Origin: Lachnospiraceae bacterium MD335
GTDB taxonomy: Bacteria > Bacillota > Clostridia > Lachnospirales > Lachnospiraceae
Assembly: GCA_000403335.2 (NCBI GenBank)
Contig: KE159629.1
Coordinates: 388,755 to 452,754 of the forward strand
Length of the DNA: 64,000 nt
Reading direction: 5' to 3'
The notes beneath the pieces are model-generated. The model ran no database searches. It saw only the letters and a list, made by a program, of their open reading frames with translations, and had not been told where the DNA came from. Position 1 is the stretch's first letter. The number at the start of each line of letters is the position of its first letter. Position numbers and translations under genes: made by a program. Positions 8,899 to 17,874 of the stretch are shown one piece after another.

Positions 8899-9605
8899 CA
8901 ATAGTCACTCCCTATAAAACCCAACGGTTTAAGCTGCATGGACTCCTGCGTTCCTATATTTAAATACGTTTCTTCTCTTGTAATAAGAAATGCGAATTCG
9001 TCAAATTCCGCATTGCATCTTTCATAAACCGCTTTCAGCAAAAGAGCAGGTTTTACATTTCCCGAACTGCTTGCATCCACCGTAAAATACAGCATGTTTT
9101 GTTCTTCGTCATAAGTGCATTCATATAAAAAAGGCTTCAAATCAAACGTTGTTTCCCCTTTTTTTGTCTGTTTTGCAACAATGATTTCGGATTGACCGCA
9201 AAAGTCAACTATGACTGAATTGGTCAAAAATCCCGGTATATATCCTTCCCGAAACGCAACCGTATAACGCGCCGCCGCTACACTTGCCATCGCGTTTCCG
9301 GCAGTTTCCGGCAAAAGCTTTGCCTCCAAAATCTCAATACCGTCCGCCATTTGGGCATTTAATGCCTTCACAAATTCTTTGGAGCTTGTCAATGAATTCA
9401 CTTCAATGTCCATGTATTCGCCGTTACTTTCCAGCCCGACGCCCAAAGGAGCCGCAAAGGACATAATCTGATGCGGACTAAATCCCGCGGAATATGCAAT
9501 GTCAATACCTGCACGCCGTATTGCTTTCTGAAAATAGCGCATCACGTCAAGATGCCCGATAAACCGGAGCACGCCGTGCTTCGAAAATTTTACTCTCAGT
9601 TTCAT
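8898..9605 (-). CDS. TIGR03936/DUF2344 family radical-SAM-associated protein
   Basis: A 235-aa protein matching the family that accompanies TIGR03960 radical SAM enzymes, as separate gene or C-terminal fusion. The N-terminal signature is RVKFSKHGVLRFIGHLDVMR, followed by KAIRRAGIDIAYSAGFSPHQ. It has no Fe-S motif of its own. It starts four bases after the radical SAM gene and is translationally coupled to the RNase downstream. The biochemical role is not established; neighbours suggest RNA or ribosome modification. Confidence 0.88.
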   Translation of the reverse strand: MKLRVKFSKHGVLRFIGHLDVMRYFQKAIRRAGIDIAYSAGFSPHQIMSFAAPLGVGLESNGEYMDIEVNSLTSSKEFVKALNAQMADGIEILEAKLLPETAGNAMASVAAARYTVAFREGYIPGFLTNSVIVDFCGQSEIIVAKQTKKGETTFDLKPFLYECTYDEEQNMLYFTVDASSSGNVKPALLLKAVYERCNAEFDEFAFLITREETYLNIGTQESMQLKPLGFIGSDY

Positions 9606-9609
9606 AGTT

Positions 9610-11481
9610 TTACGAACTCCTTTTCATCGTACAGATTCCGCATTGAAAGCTTGCCGCGCCGCAGGCGTTGCACTGTTCTTTACAGTTTTTTGTCACCTCT
9701 TCATGCAGTGCCCTTTGCCACTCGCTCTTTAAAAATTCTTTCGTCACGCCACAGTCAATAAAGTCCCACGGAAAAATTTCATCAAGACTGCGTGCTCTCG
9801 TCGTATAAAACGCCGTATCAATGCCACACTCGGTAAATGTTTCCATCCAAATGTCATGCTTGTAATATTCCCCCCATGCGTCAAAGATACAGCCCTTTTG
9901 ATATGCCTTTAATATCGGTGTGCAAAGCCGTCTGTCTCCGCGGGCAAGAATCCCCTCCATAACACTCGCGTCCGCCTCATGCCAGTTATACTTAATGCTC
10001 TTTTGGTTTAACTGTTCCATAATAGCGTGCTTAGCAGTGTATGCTTTCTCCAAAAATTCTTCTTTTGTACACTGCGGCGCCCACTGAAACGGGGTGAACG
10101 GTTTCGGCACAAAAAAGGAGGTACTTGCGACAATCTGCACTCTTCCACTACGCTTTTCTTTCGGAACCGTGTCATAATACGCCATCGCAATTTTGTCGGA
10201 AAGTTCCGCAATTCCCCGAATATCTTCATCCGTTTCAGTCGGAAGTCCAAGCATGAAGTACAATTTCACCCGGTTCCAGCCGCCTTCAAAGGCAAGCGCA
10301 GCGCCCTTCAGAATGACTTCTTCAGTCAATCCTTTGTTAATTACATTTCGAAGCCGCTGGCTTCCCGCTTCCGGTGCAAAAGTCAGGCTGCTCTTCTTTA
10401 CATCCTGAACTTTTTCCATGACATCAAGTGAAAATGCGTCAATACGCAGTGAGGGAAGCGAAATATTCACGTTCTTTTCTTTACAACGCTCAATCAGAAA
10501 CGTAACAAGCTCCTCAAGCTGCGAATAGTCGCTTGAGCTTAACGAACTGAGTGAAATTTCTTCATACCCTGTATTTTCAAGCATTTTTACGGCATATTCT
10601 TTGAGCATGTTCACATCGCGTTCCCTGACAGGGCGGTAAATTTGTCCCGCCTGACAGAACCGGCAGCCCCGGATGCAGCCGCGTTGGATTTCCAATACAA
10701 CCCTGTCCTGCGTACATTTAATAAACGGTACAACCGGTTTTTGGGGATAAACAGTATGAGTAAGGTCCGAAACTATTTCTTTTCGTACGGTTACCGGAAC
10801 ACCGTCGACAGTGGGTTTATATGCCTTAATTGTGTAATCCTCGTTGTAAGTAACCTCATAAAGCTGGGGCACATATAAGCCCGGAAGCTGTGATGCTCTT
10901 ATAAGAAATTCTTTTCTCGAACAGCCCTCAGATTTGCATTTCTTATATAAATCAAGCAGAGGTCTGTATTGTGTTTCACCCTCTCCAATATAAAAAATAT
11001 CAAAAAAGTCTGCAATCGGCTCCGGATTGTAGGCGCACGGACCGCCGCCAATCACGATTGGACAATCCCAATCCCTGTCACATGCATGAAACGGGATTCC
11101 CGAGAGGTCCAAGATTTGAAGAATGTTCGTATAACACATTTCATACTGTATGGTAATGCCCAAAAAGTCAAATTCTTTAATGTTTTCCTGCGACTCTAAT
11201 GCAAAAAGCGGAATATTGCGCGCGCGCATCACGCTGTCCAAATCCGGCCACGGAGAATACACACGCTCGCACCATGTATCTTCATAGCGGTTGAGCATGT
11301 CATATAAAATCTGTATTCCAAGGTGGGACATACCGATTTCATACACATCAGGAAAACACATCGCAAAGCGGATGTCTACGCTGTTTTTGTCTTTCATTAC
11401 GCTGTTTACTTCGTTTCCGATGTATCTTGCAGGTTTTTCTATGTTTAATAAAATCTCATCGCTTAACGCTAATTTTCTCAT
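9610..11481 (-). CDS. TIGR03960 family B12-binding-like radical SAM protein
   Basis: A 623-aa radical SAM enzyme with an N-terminal B12-binding-like domain (MCFPDVYEIGMSHLG...) and the [4Fe-4S] motif CIRGCRFCQAG (CxxxCxxC). A C-terminal region ends in a second cysteine cluster (CKEQCNACGAASFQCGIC), probably an additional Fe-S site. The ATG at 11481 (MRKLALSDEIL) matches family starts; 17 upstream codons overlap a dispersed repeat. It is paired with the DUF2344 gene. Substrate unknown. Confidence 0.9.
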   Translation of the reverse strand: MRKLALSDEILLNIEKPARYIGNEVNSVMKDKNSVDIRFAMCFPDVYEIGMSHLGIQILYDMLNRYEDTWCERVYSPWPDLDSVMRARNIPLFALESQENIKEFDFLGITIQYEMCYTNILQILDLSGIPFHACDRDWDCPIVIGGGPCAYNPEPIADFFDIFYIGEGETQYRPLLDLYKKCKSEGCSRKEFLIRASQLPGLYVPQLYEVTYNEDYTIKAYKPTVDGVPVTVRKEIVSDLTHTVYPQKPVVPFIKCTQDRVVLEIQRGCIRGCRFCQAGQIYRPVRERDVNMLKEYAVKMLENTGYEEISLSSLSSSDYSQLEELVTFLIERCKEKNVNISLPSLRIDAFSLDVMEKVQDVKKSSLTFAPEAGSQRLRNVINKGLTEEVILKGAALAFEGGWNRVKLYFMLGLPTETDEDIRGIAELSDKIAMAYYDTVPKEKRSGRVQIVASTSFFVPKPFTPFQWAPQCTKEEFLEKAYTAKHAIMEQLNQKSIKYNWHEADASVMEGILARGDRRLCTPILKAYQKGCIFDAWGEYYKHDIWMETFTECGIDTAFYTTRARSLDEIFPWDFIDCGVTKEFLKSEWQRALHEEVTKNCKEQCNACGAASFQCGICTMKRSS

Positions 11482-11513
11482 CGTTTCCAATCCTGTAAAC
11501 CTTTCGCATTTTA

Positions 11514-11567
11514 CGAATTTGTGCTTTTGCACAAATTTGCCGGTTGAAAAATCTCTGATTTTTCAAC
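11514..11567 (-). repeat. Stop-codon-abutting two-hairpin repeat, family F copy 2
   Basis: Minus strand: GTTGAAAAATCAGAGATTTT, then TCAACCGGCAAATTTGTGCA and AAAGCACAAATTCG, immediately after the hisB TAG. Both hairpins are near perfect (GTTGAAAAATC-AGA-GATTTTTCAAC and AATTTGTGC-AAAA-GCACAAATT). This is the best-conserved copy. Confidence 0.75.
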
Positions 11568-12155
11568 CTATAAACTTCCTTTCGTGGAAAGCACGTCACT
11601 GATGCGTTCATCATAAGCCACTGCCATATCAAGCGCCTTTGCAAATGCCTTGAAAACCGCTTCTATCATATGATGGCTGTTCTCGCCGCTTAGCATTTTA
11701 ATATGAATGTTCATTGCCGCGCTGTATGAAACGGCATAGAAAAATTCTTTCACCAAATCGGTGTCAAAATCGCCTGTCATGCGGCTTGGAAACTCACAGT
11801 CAAACTTTAAGTATGGTCTTCCGCACAAATCAACGGCGCACAGTGCCAGTGCATCGTCCATCGGAAGGATAAAATAGCCGTAACGCCTGATGCCTTTCTT
11901 ATCGCCTATGGCATCCCTGATTGCGGTTCCAAGCACAATCCCTGCATCTTCTACCGTATGGTGCCCGTCAACCTCCAAATCTCCCTTAATGTTTACAGCA
12001 AGGTCAAAAAAGCCGTGCTTTGCAAATCCTTCCAGCATATGGTTAAAAAAGCCTATTCCAGTGTCAATTTCTGATTTTCCTGTTCCATCCAACTCGATTT
12101 TCATGGAGATGTCCGTTTCCTTAGTCGTTCTGTTGATTGTTGCGCTTCTGCTCAT
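11568..12155 (-). CDS. hisB: Imidazoleglycerol-phosphate dehydratase
   Basis: A 195-aa monofunctional HisB, which dehydrates imidazoleglycerol phosphate in histidine synthesis. Manganese-site motifs are GFFNHMLEGFAKH, VDGHHTVEDAGI and GENSHHMIEAVFKAFA, all intact. It is the last his gene in the cluster hisZ-hisG-hisD-hisB; hisC, hisH, hisA, hisF and hisI are not in this window. Confidence 0.96.
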   Translation of the reverse strand: MSRSATINRTTKETDISMKIELDGTGKSEIDTGIGFFNHMLEGFAKHGFFDLAVNIKGDLEVDGHHTVEDAGIVLGTAIRDAIGDKKGIRRYGYFILPMDDALALCAVDLCGRPYLKFDCEFPSRMTGDFDTDLVKEFFYAVSYSAAMNIHIKMLSGENSHHMIEAVFKAFAKALDMAVAYDERISDVLSTKGSL

Positions 12156-12170
12156 ACCATACCTCGTTTC

Positions 12171-13466
12171 TTATTTTTCTTCAAACCGCACACGAATGGA
12201 ATTTGCATGTGCCGTAAGTCCCTCTTTTGTCGCAAACAGTTCAATATCCTGATGTACTTTTTCCAAAGCCTCTCTTGAATAAGAAATAATACTCGATTTT
12301 TTTACATAATCATCAACATTGAGCGGAGAGAAGAATTTTGCCGTTCCGTTTGTCGGAAGCACATGATTAGGACCTGCATAATAATCTCCCAACGGCTCCG
12401 ACGAATATTCACCGAGAAAGATTGCCCCCGCATTTCGAATGCGCGTCATGGTATCAAACGGATTTTGGGTCAGTATCTCAAGATGCTCCGATGCAATTTC
12501 GTTTGCAGCGTCAATTGCCATCTCCATATCCTCCGCCACAAGAATATATCCATAATTATTAAGAGATTCCTGTATAATTGCCTTTCGCTCCAACACCTCG
12601 ACAAATTTGTCCACTTCATCGGAAACCTGTTTTGCAAGCTCTGCACTTGTCGTAATCAAAATTGACGATGCCAGCTCGTCATGCTCTGCCTGTGAAAGCA
12701 AATCCGCCGCAACATAGCGCGGTGTCGCGCTCTCGTCCGCAAGTACCAGGATTTCGGAAGGACCTGCAATCGAATCAATGCTGACATGACCGTAAACGGC
12801 TCTCTTTGCAAGCGCCACAAAAATATTTCCGGGACCGACAATCTTGTCCACCTTCGGTATCAGCTGCGTACCATACGCAAGAGCCGCAATCGCCTGTGCG
12901 CCGCCTGTTTTAAATATCATATCCACTCCCGCAATATCTGCGGCAACAAGCGTTGCGGGATTAACCTTACCGTTTGCTCCCGCAGGCGTCGTCATAATAA
13001 TATTTGGCACTCCCGCTACCTTTGCGGGAATAACATTCATCAGCGTTGTAGACGGATAAGCCGCCTTTCCTCCCGGTACGTACACGCCGACCGTCTGCAT
13101 TGGCGTGATTTTTTGTCCGAGAATCGTTCCGTCCTCTTTGGCGTCAAACCAGCTGCTGCGTTTCTGTTTTTCATGATAAGCACGGATGTTTTCTGCGGAA
13201 GCCTTCATCACTTGAATAAACTGCGCGTCAATCTCTGCGTACGCCGCATCAATCTCTGCTTTTGTGACCTGAAAAGTCTCTTTTGTCGTTAAACATTTAT
13301 CAAACTTTAGGGAATATTCAAAAATTGCCTCCTCCTTACGTGTTTTTACATTCTCGATAATATCCGCAACAATAGCTTCATAATCACCGTAATCATTGGT
13401 GCTTCGTTTTAATAGATTTTCCAAAAGGTTCTGCTTCGTCTCATTTGTTAAATTTACAATTCGCAT
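12171..13466 (-). CDS. hisD: Histidinol dehydrogenase
   Basis: A 431-aa HisD, catalysing the two-step NAD-dependent oxidation of histidinol to histidine. The family signature is visible as IDSIAGPSEILVLAD, with VGPGNIFVALAKRAVYG upstream and the zinc-binding GPNHVLPT region near residue 360. Length is normal. It lies 21 bases after hisG, within one operon. Confidence 0.96.
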   Translation of the reverse strand: MRIVNLTNETKQNLLENLLKRSTNDYGDYEAIVADIIENVKTRKEEAIFEYSLKFDKCLTTKETFQVTKAEIDAAYAEIDAQFIQVMKASAENIRAYHEKQKRSSWFDAKEDGTILGQKITPMQTVGVYVPGGKAAYPSTTLMNVIPAKVAGVPNIIMTTPAGANGKVNPATLVAADIAGVDMIFKTGGAQAIAALAYGTQLIPKVDKIVGPGNIFVALAKRAVYGHVSIDSIAGPSEILVLADESATPRYVAADLLSQAEHDELASSILITTSAELAKQVSDEVDKFVEVLERKAIIQESLNNYGYILVAEDMEMAIDAANEIASEHLEILTQNPFDTMTRIRNAGAIFLGEYSSEPLGDYYAGPNHVLPTNGTAKFFSPLNVDDYVKKSSIISYSREALEKVHQDIELFATKEGLTAHANSIRVRFEEK

Positions 13467-13487
13467 AACATTTTCCTCCCTTGTCTT

Positions 13488-14144
13488 TTACACCACTTCC
13501 TTGAGTGCCTCTAGCAGTTTTTTTATCCGGTCCGCTTCCATTTTCAGGCTAACCTGATTGACAATCATGCGCGCCGAGAGCGGACAGATTTCCTCCAAAA
13601 CCTCAAGCCCGTTTTCCCTGAGTGTAGAGCCTGTCTCCACAATGTCAACAATGACATCGCTTAAATCCACAATCGGTCCAAGCTCCACGGAGCCGTTAAG
13701 CTTAATAATATCCACCGTCTGATGCTTCTGATTATAAAAATAATCTTTCGCTATTTTGGGGTATTTGCTTGCCACCCGTATCATTTCATGGTGCTGTAAC
13801 AGAACACGCGCTGAAGCGGGACCACACACGCACATACGGCATTTTCCAAATCCTAAGTCAAGCACCTCGTATACTTTCCGGTTTTCTTCCATAATAGTAT
13901 CGCTTCCCACAACACCGATGTCGGCAGCGCCGTATTCCACATAAGTGGGAACGTCTGAACCTTTTGCAAGGAAAAATTTCAGTTTCAGGTCTTCATTTAC
14001 AAAAATAAGCTTTCTCGAATCCTTATCCTTCATTTCCTCACAAGTAATCCCGATCTTTTCAAACAGATCAAGTGTTTTACTTGCAAGCCTTCCCTTTCCG
14101 AGTGCAAAAGTAAGGTATCTTATGCTATTGGTTGTATTGTTCAT
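13488..14144 (-). CDS. hisG: ATP phosphoribosyltransferase catalytic subunit, short form
   Basis: A 218-aa short-form HisG, which makes phosphoribosyl-ATP, the first step of histidine synthesis. It shows LTFALGKGRL at the start and the PRPP-binding signature DIVETGSTLRENGL. The C-terminal allosteric ACT-like domain of long HisG is absent, as expected where HisZ is the regulatory subunit; hisZ is directly upstream. Confidence 0.95.
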   Translation of the reverse strand: MNNTTNSIRYLTFALGKGRLASKTLDLFEKIGITCEEMKDKDSRKLIFVNEDLKLKFFLAKGSDVPTYVEYGAADIGVVGSDTIMEENRKVYEVLDLGFGKCRMCVCGPASARVLLQHHEMIRVASKYPKIAKDYFYNQKHQTVDIIKLNGSVELGPIVDLSDVIVDIVETGSTLRENGLEVLEEICPLSARMIVNQVSLKMEADRIKKLLEALKEVV

Positions 14145-14160
14145 TGTTTTGTTCGCCTTT

Positions 14161-15348
14161 CTATTCGGATATAAAAATCACCTGCGAAAAATTGTTTTCT
14201 TGGGCAAATTTTGTGTAGCGCTGCTTTTCTTTTTCGCGTTTCATAAGCACCGTTGCATACCCTTTGTCACGGTATGCTTTTGCTTCGCTTATTGCTTTTT
14301 CAACTGCATTTTCATACACTAACAGCAGATTTCTGTTCTCTAACGGTGGACACATTTTTTGTCTTGTCAGTGCTGATACAAGGTCGTCTATAATGACAAC
14401 AAAACCTGTCGCAGGCGCTGCCTTTCCGAATTTTTCAAGCAGTCTGTCATAACGACCGCCCTTTGCGATTGCGCTTCCGGTCTGATAGGTATATGCACTG
14501 AAAATAATGCCTGTATAGTAATGATATTTGCTCACCATTGCAAGGTCAAAGGAAATATACTGTTCAACACCGTATACTGTCAACAGCCGATAAACCTCCT
14601 TTAAACGCTTGATTGCCCCTGCGGAACGAGGATTGCCCGCATAGGTTTCTGCCTTATCCAGTATTTCATAAGAGCCGAAAAGACTACTTACGTTTAAAAG
14701 CGCTTCACAGACACCGGGCGACAGGTGTTTGCTTTCCAAAAGCTCCTGCGCGCCGAAATCATTTCGGTTTGAAATAAAACCGCGCAGCTCTAATTCCGTT
14801 TCCATGTCAAGGTCTGCCTGCTCGCAAAGCCCCTTAAAAAAGTCAATCTGCCCTATGGATACCTGAAATTCTTTTAATCCTGCATTTAACAACGATTCGA
14901 CCAACATTGCAATCATTTCCGCATCTGCCTCAGGCGACGCATCGCCGATGAGCTCCGCGCCCATCTGCGTTGTTTCTTTTAGTTTTCCCTGTAGGTCTCC
15001 GGTATTAATAAAATTGTTTCCCACATAGCAAAACCGCAGCGGGATTGTCTCGTCCATAAAATACTTGGCGGCACACCTTGCAATCGAAGGAGTAAAGTCT
15101 GGTCTTAAAACAAGCGTATTGCCTTCTTTATCAAAAAATTTATATAATTCCTTGGACGGCGTTGTGCCGATTTCGCGGCTGAATACATCAAAAAATTCAA
15201 AGGTCGGTGTCTGAATATCCTGATAACCGTAGCTGTGAAGCTTTTCGCCAAAGAGTTTTTGAATGTTTTGCTTGTTGGCATATTCACTTCCGTAAATGTC
15301 ACGCACGCCTTCGGGTGTATGTACAAGTCGTTTTCCTTTAAAATCCAT
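14161..15348 (-). CDS. hisZ: ATP phosphoribosyltransferase regulatory subunit
   Basis: A 395-aa HisZ, a class II histidyl-tRNA-synthetase paralogue without aminoacylation activity that gives histidine feedback control to short HisG. Class II motif 2 appears as VLRPDFTPSIARCAAK and a GGRYDRLLEKFG motif is present. GGGAGG precedes the ATG. It is the first full-length gene of the his cluster, behind a leader with a small ORF and hairpin. Confidence 0.93.
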   Translation of the reverse strand: MDFKGKRLVHTPEGVRDIYGSEYANKQNIQKLFGEKLHSYGYQDIQTPTFEFFDVFSREIGTTPSKELYKFFDKEGNTLVLRPDFTPSIARCAAKYFMDETIPLRFCYVGNNFINTGDLQGKLKETTQMGAELIGDASPEADAEMIAMLVESLLNAGLKEFQVSIGQIDFFKGLCEQADLDMETELELRGFISNRNDFGAQELLESKHLSPGVCEALLNVSSLFGSYEILDKAETYAGNPRSAGAIKRLKEVYRLLTVYGVEQYISFDLAMVSKYHYYTGIIFSAYTYQTGSAIAKGGRYDRLLEKFGKAAPATGFVVIIDDLVSALTRQKMCPPLENRNLLLVYENAVEKAISEAKAYRDKGYATVLMKREKEKQRYTKFAQENNFSQVIFISE

Positions 15349-15372
15349 AAGTTCCTCCCAAATATAATTTCT

Positions 15373-15468
15373 TTACAGTAAAAGCGGCAGGTACATGTCT
15401 GTCGCGCGACACTGCCTGCCACTTGCTTTATTTCTGATAATATTTTTGAACCTGTTCTTTTGAAACAT
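15373..15468 (-). CDS. 31-codon leader ORF upstream of hisZ
   Basis: An ATG at 15468 with GGAGG eight bases upstream opens a 31-codon frame (MFQKNRFKNIIRNKASGRQC...) ending 24 bases before hisZ. It lies inside the transcribed leader of the his promoter at 15520-15548. It contains no histidine codon, so it is not a classical his attenuation peptide. Its second half forms the GC-rich hairpin at 15384-15422. It may be a regulatory upstream ORF or a short real peptide. Confidence 0.45.
   Translation of the reverse strand: MFQKNRFKNIIRNKASGRQCRATDMYLPLLL
15380..15422 (-). terminator. Attenuator-like hairpin in the hisZ leader
   Basis: Minus strand GGCAGGCAGTGTC-GCGC-GACAGACATGTACCTGCC folds into a GC-rich stem with an internal bulge and is followed by GCTTTT. 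It resembles an intrinsic terminator positioned inside the leader ORF, 30 bases before hisZ. Confidence 0.5.
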
Positions 15469-15519
15469 TACGAAATGCCTCCATTTCTTATGACCCGCGC
15501 GATAAACACTTCCTTTTTT

Positions 15520-15548
15520 ATTATAACAATTTTTTGCGCGATATTCAA
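15520..15548 (-). promoter_or_regulatory. Predicted promoter of the his cluster
   Basis: TTGAAT (15543-15548), a 17-base spacer and TATAAT (15520-15525) on the minus strand, about 165 bases upstream of hisZ. Confidence 0.7.
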
Positions 15549-15609
15549 TCGTTGCTTTTGCGCTTTGCTAAAATCATAACATCGTCAATTTAGTGTGATA
15601 ACAAATTAA

Positions 15610-15629
15610 CACGTTATCATATTAACGTG
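15610..15629. promoter_or_regulatory. Palindrome upstream of the his promoter
   Basis: CACGTTA-TCATAT-TAACGTG is a perfect 7-bp-arm inverted repeat about 60 bases upstream of the -35. Additional GTGATAAC and TTAACAC half-site-like words lie next to it. It is a plausible activator or repressor site; no regulator is identified. Confidence 0.4.
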
Positions 15630-15666
15630 ACATATATTCGCAGTATACACGCTTTTGTCAGTCGTG

Positions 15667-16200
15667 TCAACCTCTCTCATTCAGCTCAAGCTGGATCATA
15701 TCAAGATACGGTACCATTTGCCCGCCCTTTGCCGTAAAAAAATGCGCTTCGTTTAACTCGTCAAAACGAAAGCTCTTTCTGCCGCCATTTACCATTCTGT
15801 CCCAAAATACATTGAGCTCCCGAATACCCATATAATACATTTTATCCCGTGACGTGTAGTAAATCAGAAAAAAAGCAATTCCGCTTTGTCTGTCAAAATC
15901 CCGCATAAATGCAACCTGATGGGGATGAATGTTTTGGAGCGAAAACGTGTCAACGGCACATTCCTTTGCGTCAAAACATACGGGGATTCCCTGCACTGCA
16001 CCAATATAATCAACGGTACTCTTTTGATCAAAGTATGCAAGCGTAATATGGCGCGTATCCTTGTCGATGGTAATCGGCGTGATTGGTGTCGGCACCTTTT
16101 GGATCAATGCAAGACCGCCCTCACGGTATTTTTCATTTGTCATATTAATCATTTCCTCGAGGAGTGAGCCGCGAAGCCCCCTCGAATTCCATGTTGCCAT
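15667..16200 (-). CDS. recU: Holliday junction resolvase RecU
   Basis: A 177-aa RecU, the Gram-positive Holliday junction resolvase. The nuclease core shows STVDYIGAVQGIPVCFDAKE (catalytic Asp and the D-A-K-E-like metal site), preceded by N-terminal RGLRGSLLEEMINMTNEKY. It ends in a hydrophobic FFLIYY strand and an IRELNVFWDR motif. Length matches compact clostridial RecU. It follows the pseudouridine synthase by five bases. The pbp1A gene often next to recU is absent here. Confidence 0.9.
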   Translation of the reverse strand: MATWNSRGLRGSLLEEMINMTNEKYREGGLALIQKVPTPITPITIDKDTRHITLAYFDQKSTVDYIGAVQGIPVCFDAKECAVDTFSLQNIHPHQVAFMRDFDRQSGIAFFLIYYTSRDKMYYMGIRELNVFWDRMVNGGRKSFRFDELNEAHFFTAKGGQMVPYLDMIQLELNERG

Positions 16201-16205
16201 TGCTG

Positions 16206-17246
16206 TTACTCCTTCTTAGGTGTCATAATTTGCCCAAATAGTTTCGGCAATGCGCACGTCAATGTCTTTTCGGAAAGCGCTGCAAAACGTGTGTCATTGC
16301 TTTTTGGAAAGACAAGTCTGTATGCGTGCAGCAGCTGATTTCTGACACCCATGTCATAAAATGCATCATTCACCCGATTGCTGCCGTATTTTCTGTCACC
16401 GATAATCGGATAACCCATTGCGCTTAACTGAGCCCTGATTTGATGCGTTTTTCCGGTAAAAAGCCGTACCTCCAACAAAGTAATGCTGCCGATTTTAGTA
16501 TGTATTGTTTCAATGGAACGAAACGCCGTATCAATATATGCAGCATTCTTTTTCAGTGGATTCGGAATGTCCGCTTCGTTTTCATAGATTGTTACCTTGT
16601 TTGTTTTGGCGTTTTTGCAGAGCCATCCGCAAATTCTCGTATCCAGGGATACTTGTCCCGCTGCCAATGTATAATAATACTTTTGAAGGGATTTATCCCT
16701 GACAATACTGCTTAAATATCTGCTCCCAGCGAGCGTCTTTCCGCATACCAAAAGTCCTGATGTATTTCGGTCCAAACGATTGCACACAGAGGGTTTAAAG
16801 GTTTGAAGCGATTCCCGTGACAAAAATCCCGCCTTTAACAAATACCCAATGAGCCATTCGTTCGCGCTTAAATCCGCGGCATCTGCCTTTTGCGAAAGAA
16901 TACCTGCAGGCTTATTGACAACCAGCACGTCATCGTTTTCAAAAACAATTTCCATGCCCTTTAACTTAAAATATGCTTCCTGATACGGGGTAACATCAAC
17001 GGCTGTTTTTCCGGATGCCTTAGGAACACCGCCGAATTTCGCATATGTCTCATCGGATAAAAAAAGCGTCACTTCATCATTTTCGCACACTAGTTCACTC
17101 CCTGTTGCTTTTTTACCGTTTAAAACGATATTCTTTTTGCGAAGCATCTTATATAAAAAACCATTCTGCGCGTCCCGAAGCTGACGTTTCAAATACTTGT
17201 CCAAACGCTGTCCGGCATCACTTTTTGCAATGTTAAGTACAATCAT
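16206..17246 (-). CDS. RluA-family pseudouridine synthase
   Basis: A 346-aa RluA-family enzyme. An N-terminal S4 domain (DKYLKRQLRDAQNGFLYKMLRKK is its core region, about residues 15-75) precedes the catalytic domain with NRLDRNTSGLL (catalytic Asp). The family KTHQIRAQLSAMGYPIIGDRKYG signature region lies near residue 270 in two adjacent motifs (TGKTHQIRAQL, GDRKYG). It is RluC/RluD-like, so 23S rRNA is the likely substrate, but the exact position cannot be assigned. The ATG at 17246 has AGGAGAGG ten bases upstream; an ATG three codons earlier is too close to it. Confidence 0.87.
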   Translation of the reverse strand: MIVLNIAKSDAGQRLDKYLKRQLRDAQNGFLYKMLRKKNIVLNGKKATGSELVCENDEVTLFLSDETYAKFGGVPKASGKTAVDVTPYQEAYFKLKGMEIVFENDDVLVVNKPAGILSQKADAADLSANEWLIGYLLKAGFLSRESLQTFKPSVCNRLDRNTSGLLVCGKTLAGSRYLSSIVRDKSLQKYYYTLAAGQVSLDTRICGWLCKNAKTNKVTIYENEADIPNPLKKNAAYIDTAFRSIETIHTKIGSITLLEVRLFTGKTHQIRAQLSAMGYPIIGDRKYGSNRVNDAFYDMGVRNQLLHAYRLVFPKSNDTRFAALSEKTLTCALPKLFGQIMTPKKE

Positions 17247-17285
17247 CGTTATCATTCCTCTCCTGTATTCCCATGCATAGATGAA

Positions 17286-17852
17286 TTAAAGAGATATATC
17301 ACATAAAAGCGTAAGGATTTCCTCCTCCCTGCCGCTTGGTTCGAGCGCTTCAAGCTGTACAGCCCTATCCTCAAATTTCTGCCGTTCTTTAAAGATTTTT
17401 ACAGTCACTCCTTTTATCACGTTTTGGTTTAACATTTCCTTGATATGTTTTTCACAAGCATCAGCATCACAGATGTCAAATTCCGTAAATCCAATCAGAT
17501 TTCCGCTGCGCACTGCAAAACAGTTAACGGGAAAATTCTTTTTATAGGAGGTCAGGTACATGCTGTAAATTGCAGGCACTGTTTTTATGTTTTCCGAAAT
17601 CTCCTTATAAAGCGCTTGTGAAAAATTCGGAATGCGCAGATACATAATTACGGAAACAAGGCTTTTGCTGGATGGCAAAAGCCCAAGCACTGCCACAATG
17701 GTGAGCAGATTGTCCTTTGTCTTGGTTGAAGCCCATCCAAGCACAAATACGGCAATCGAAATTCCAAAGTATAGAATGGTACGAAGAATTACGCGTTTTC
17801 TTTCATACATGGGGTATGCGTATTCTCCTTTTTTTGGCTTTTGTTTATTCAT
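17286..17852 (-). CDS. Uncharacterised two-helix membrane protein
   Basis: A 188-aa protein I do not recognise. Residues about 23-42 (ILRTILYFGISIAVFVLGWA) and 48-70 form a membrane hairpin, with a basic N-terminus (MNKQKPKKGEY) and a 115-residue cytoplasmic C-terminal domain. The latter has a mixed alpha/beta pattern (SMYLTSYKKNFPVNCFAVRS...). It lies between an SDR and a pseudouridine synthase on the same strand and may be co-transcribed with them. Confidence 0.7.
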   Translation of the reverse strand: MNKQKPKKGEYAYPMYERKRVILRTILYFGISIAVFVLGWASTKTKDNLLTIVAVLGLLPSSKSLVSVIMYLRIPNFSQALYKEISENIKTVPAIYSMYLTSYKKNFPVNCFAVRSGNLIGFTEFDICDADACEKHIKEMLNQNVIKGVTVKIFKERQKFEDRAVQLEALEPSGREEEILTLLCDISL

Positions 17853-17874
17853 ATATAACGAAACTCCTTTGTCC

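Noticed and set aside
12786..13292. 168-codon plus frame antisense to hisD
   Set aside because: Shadow of hisD codons; Cys/Arg/His-rich composition typical of antisense frames.
15373..15520. T-box or His-peptide attenuator for the his operon
   Set aside because: No T-box core sequence was seen and the leader ORF has no His codon; only a generic hairpin remains.
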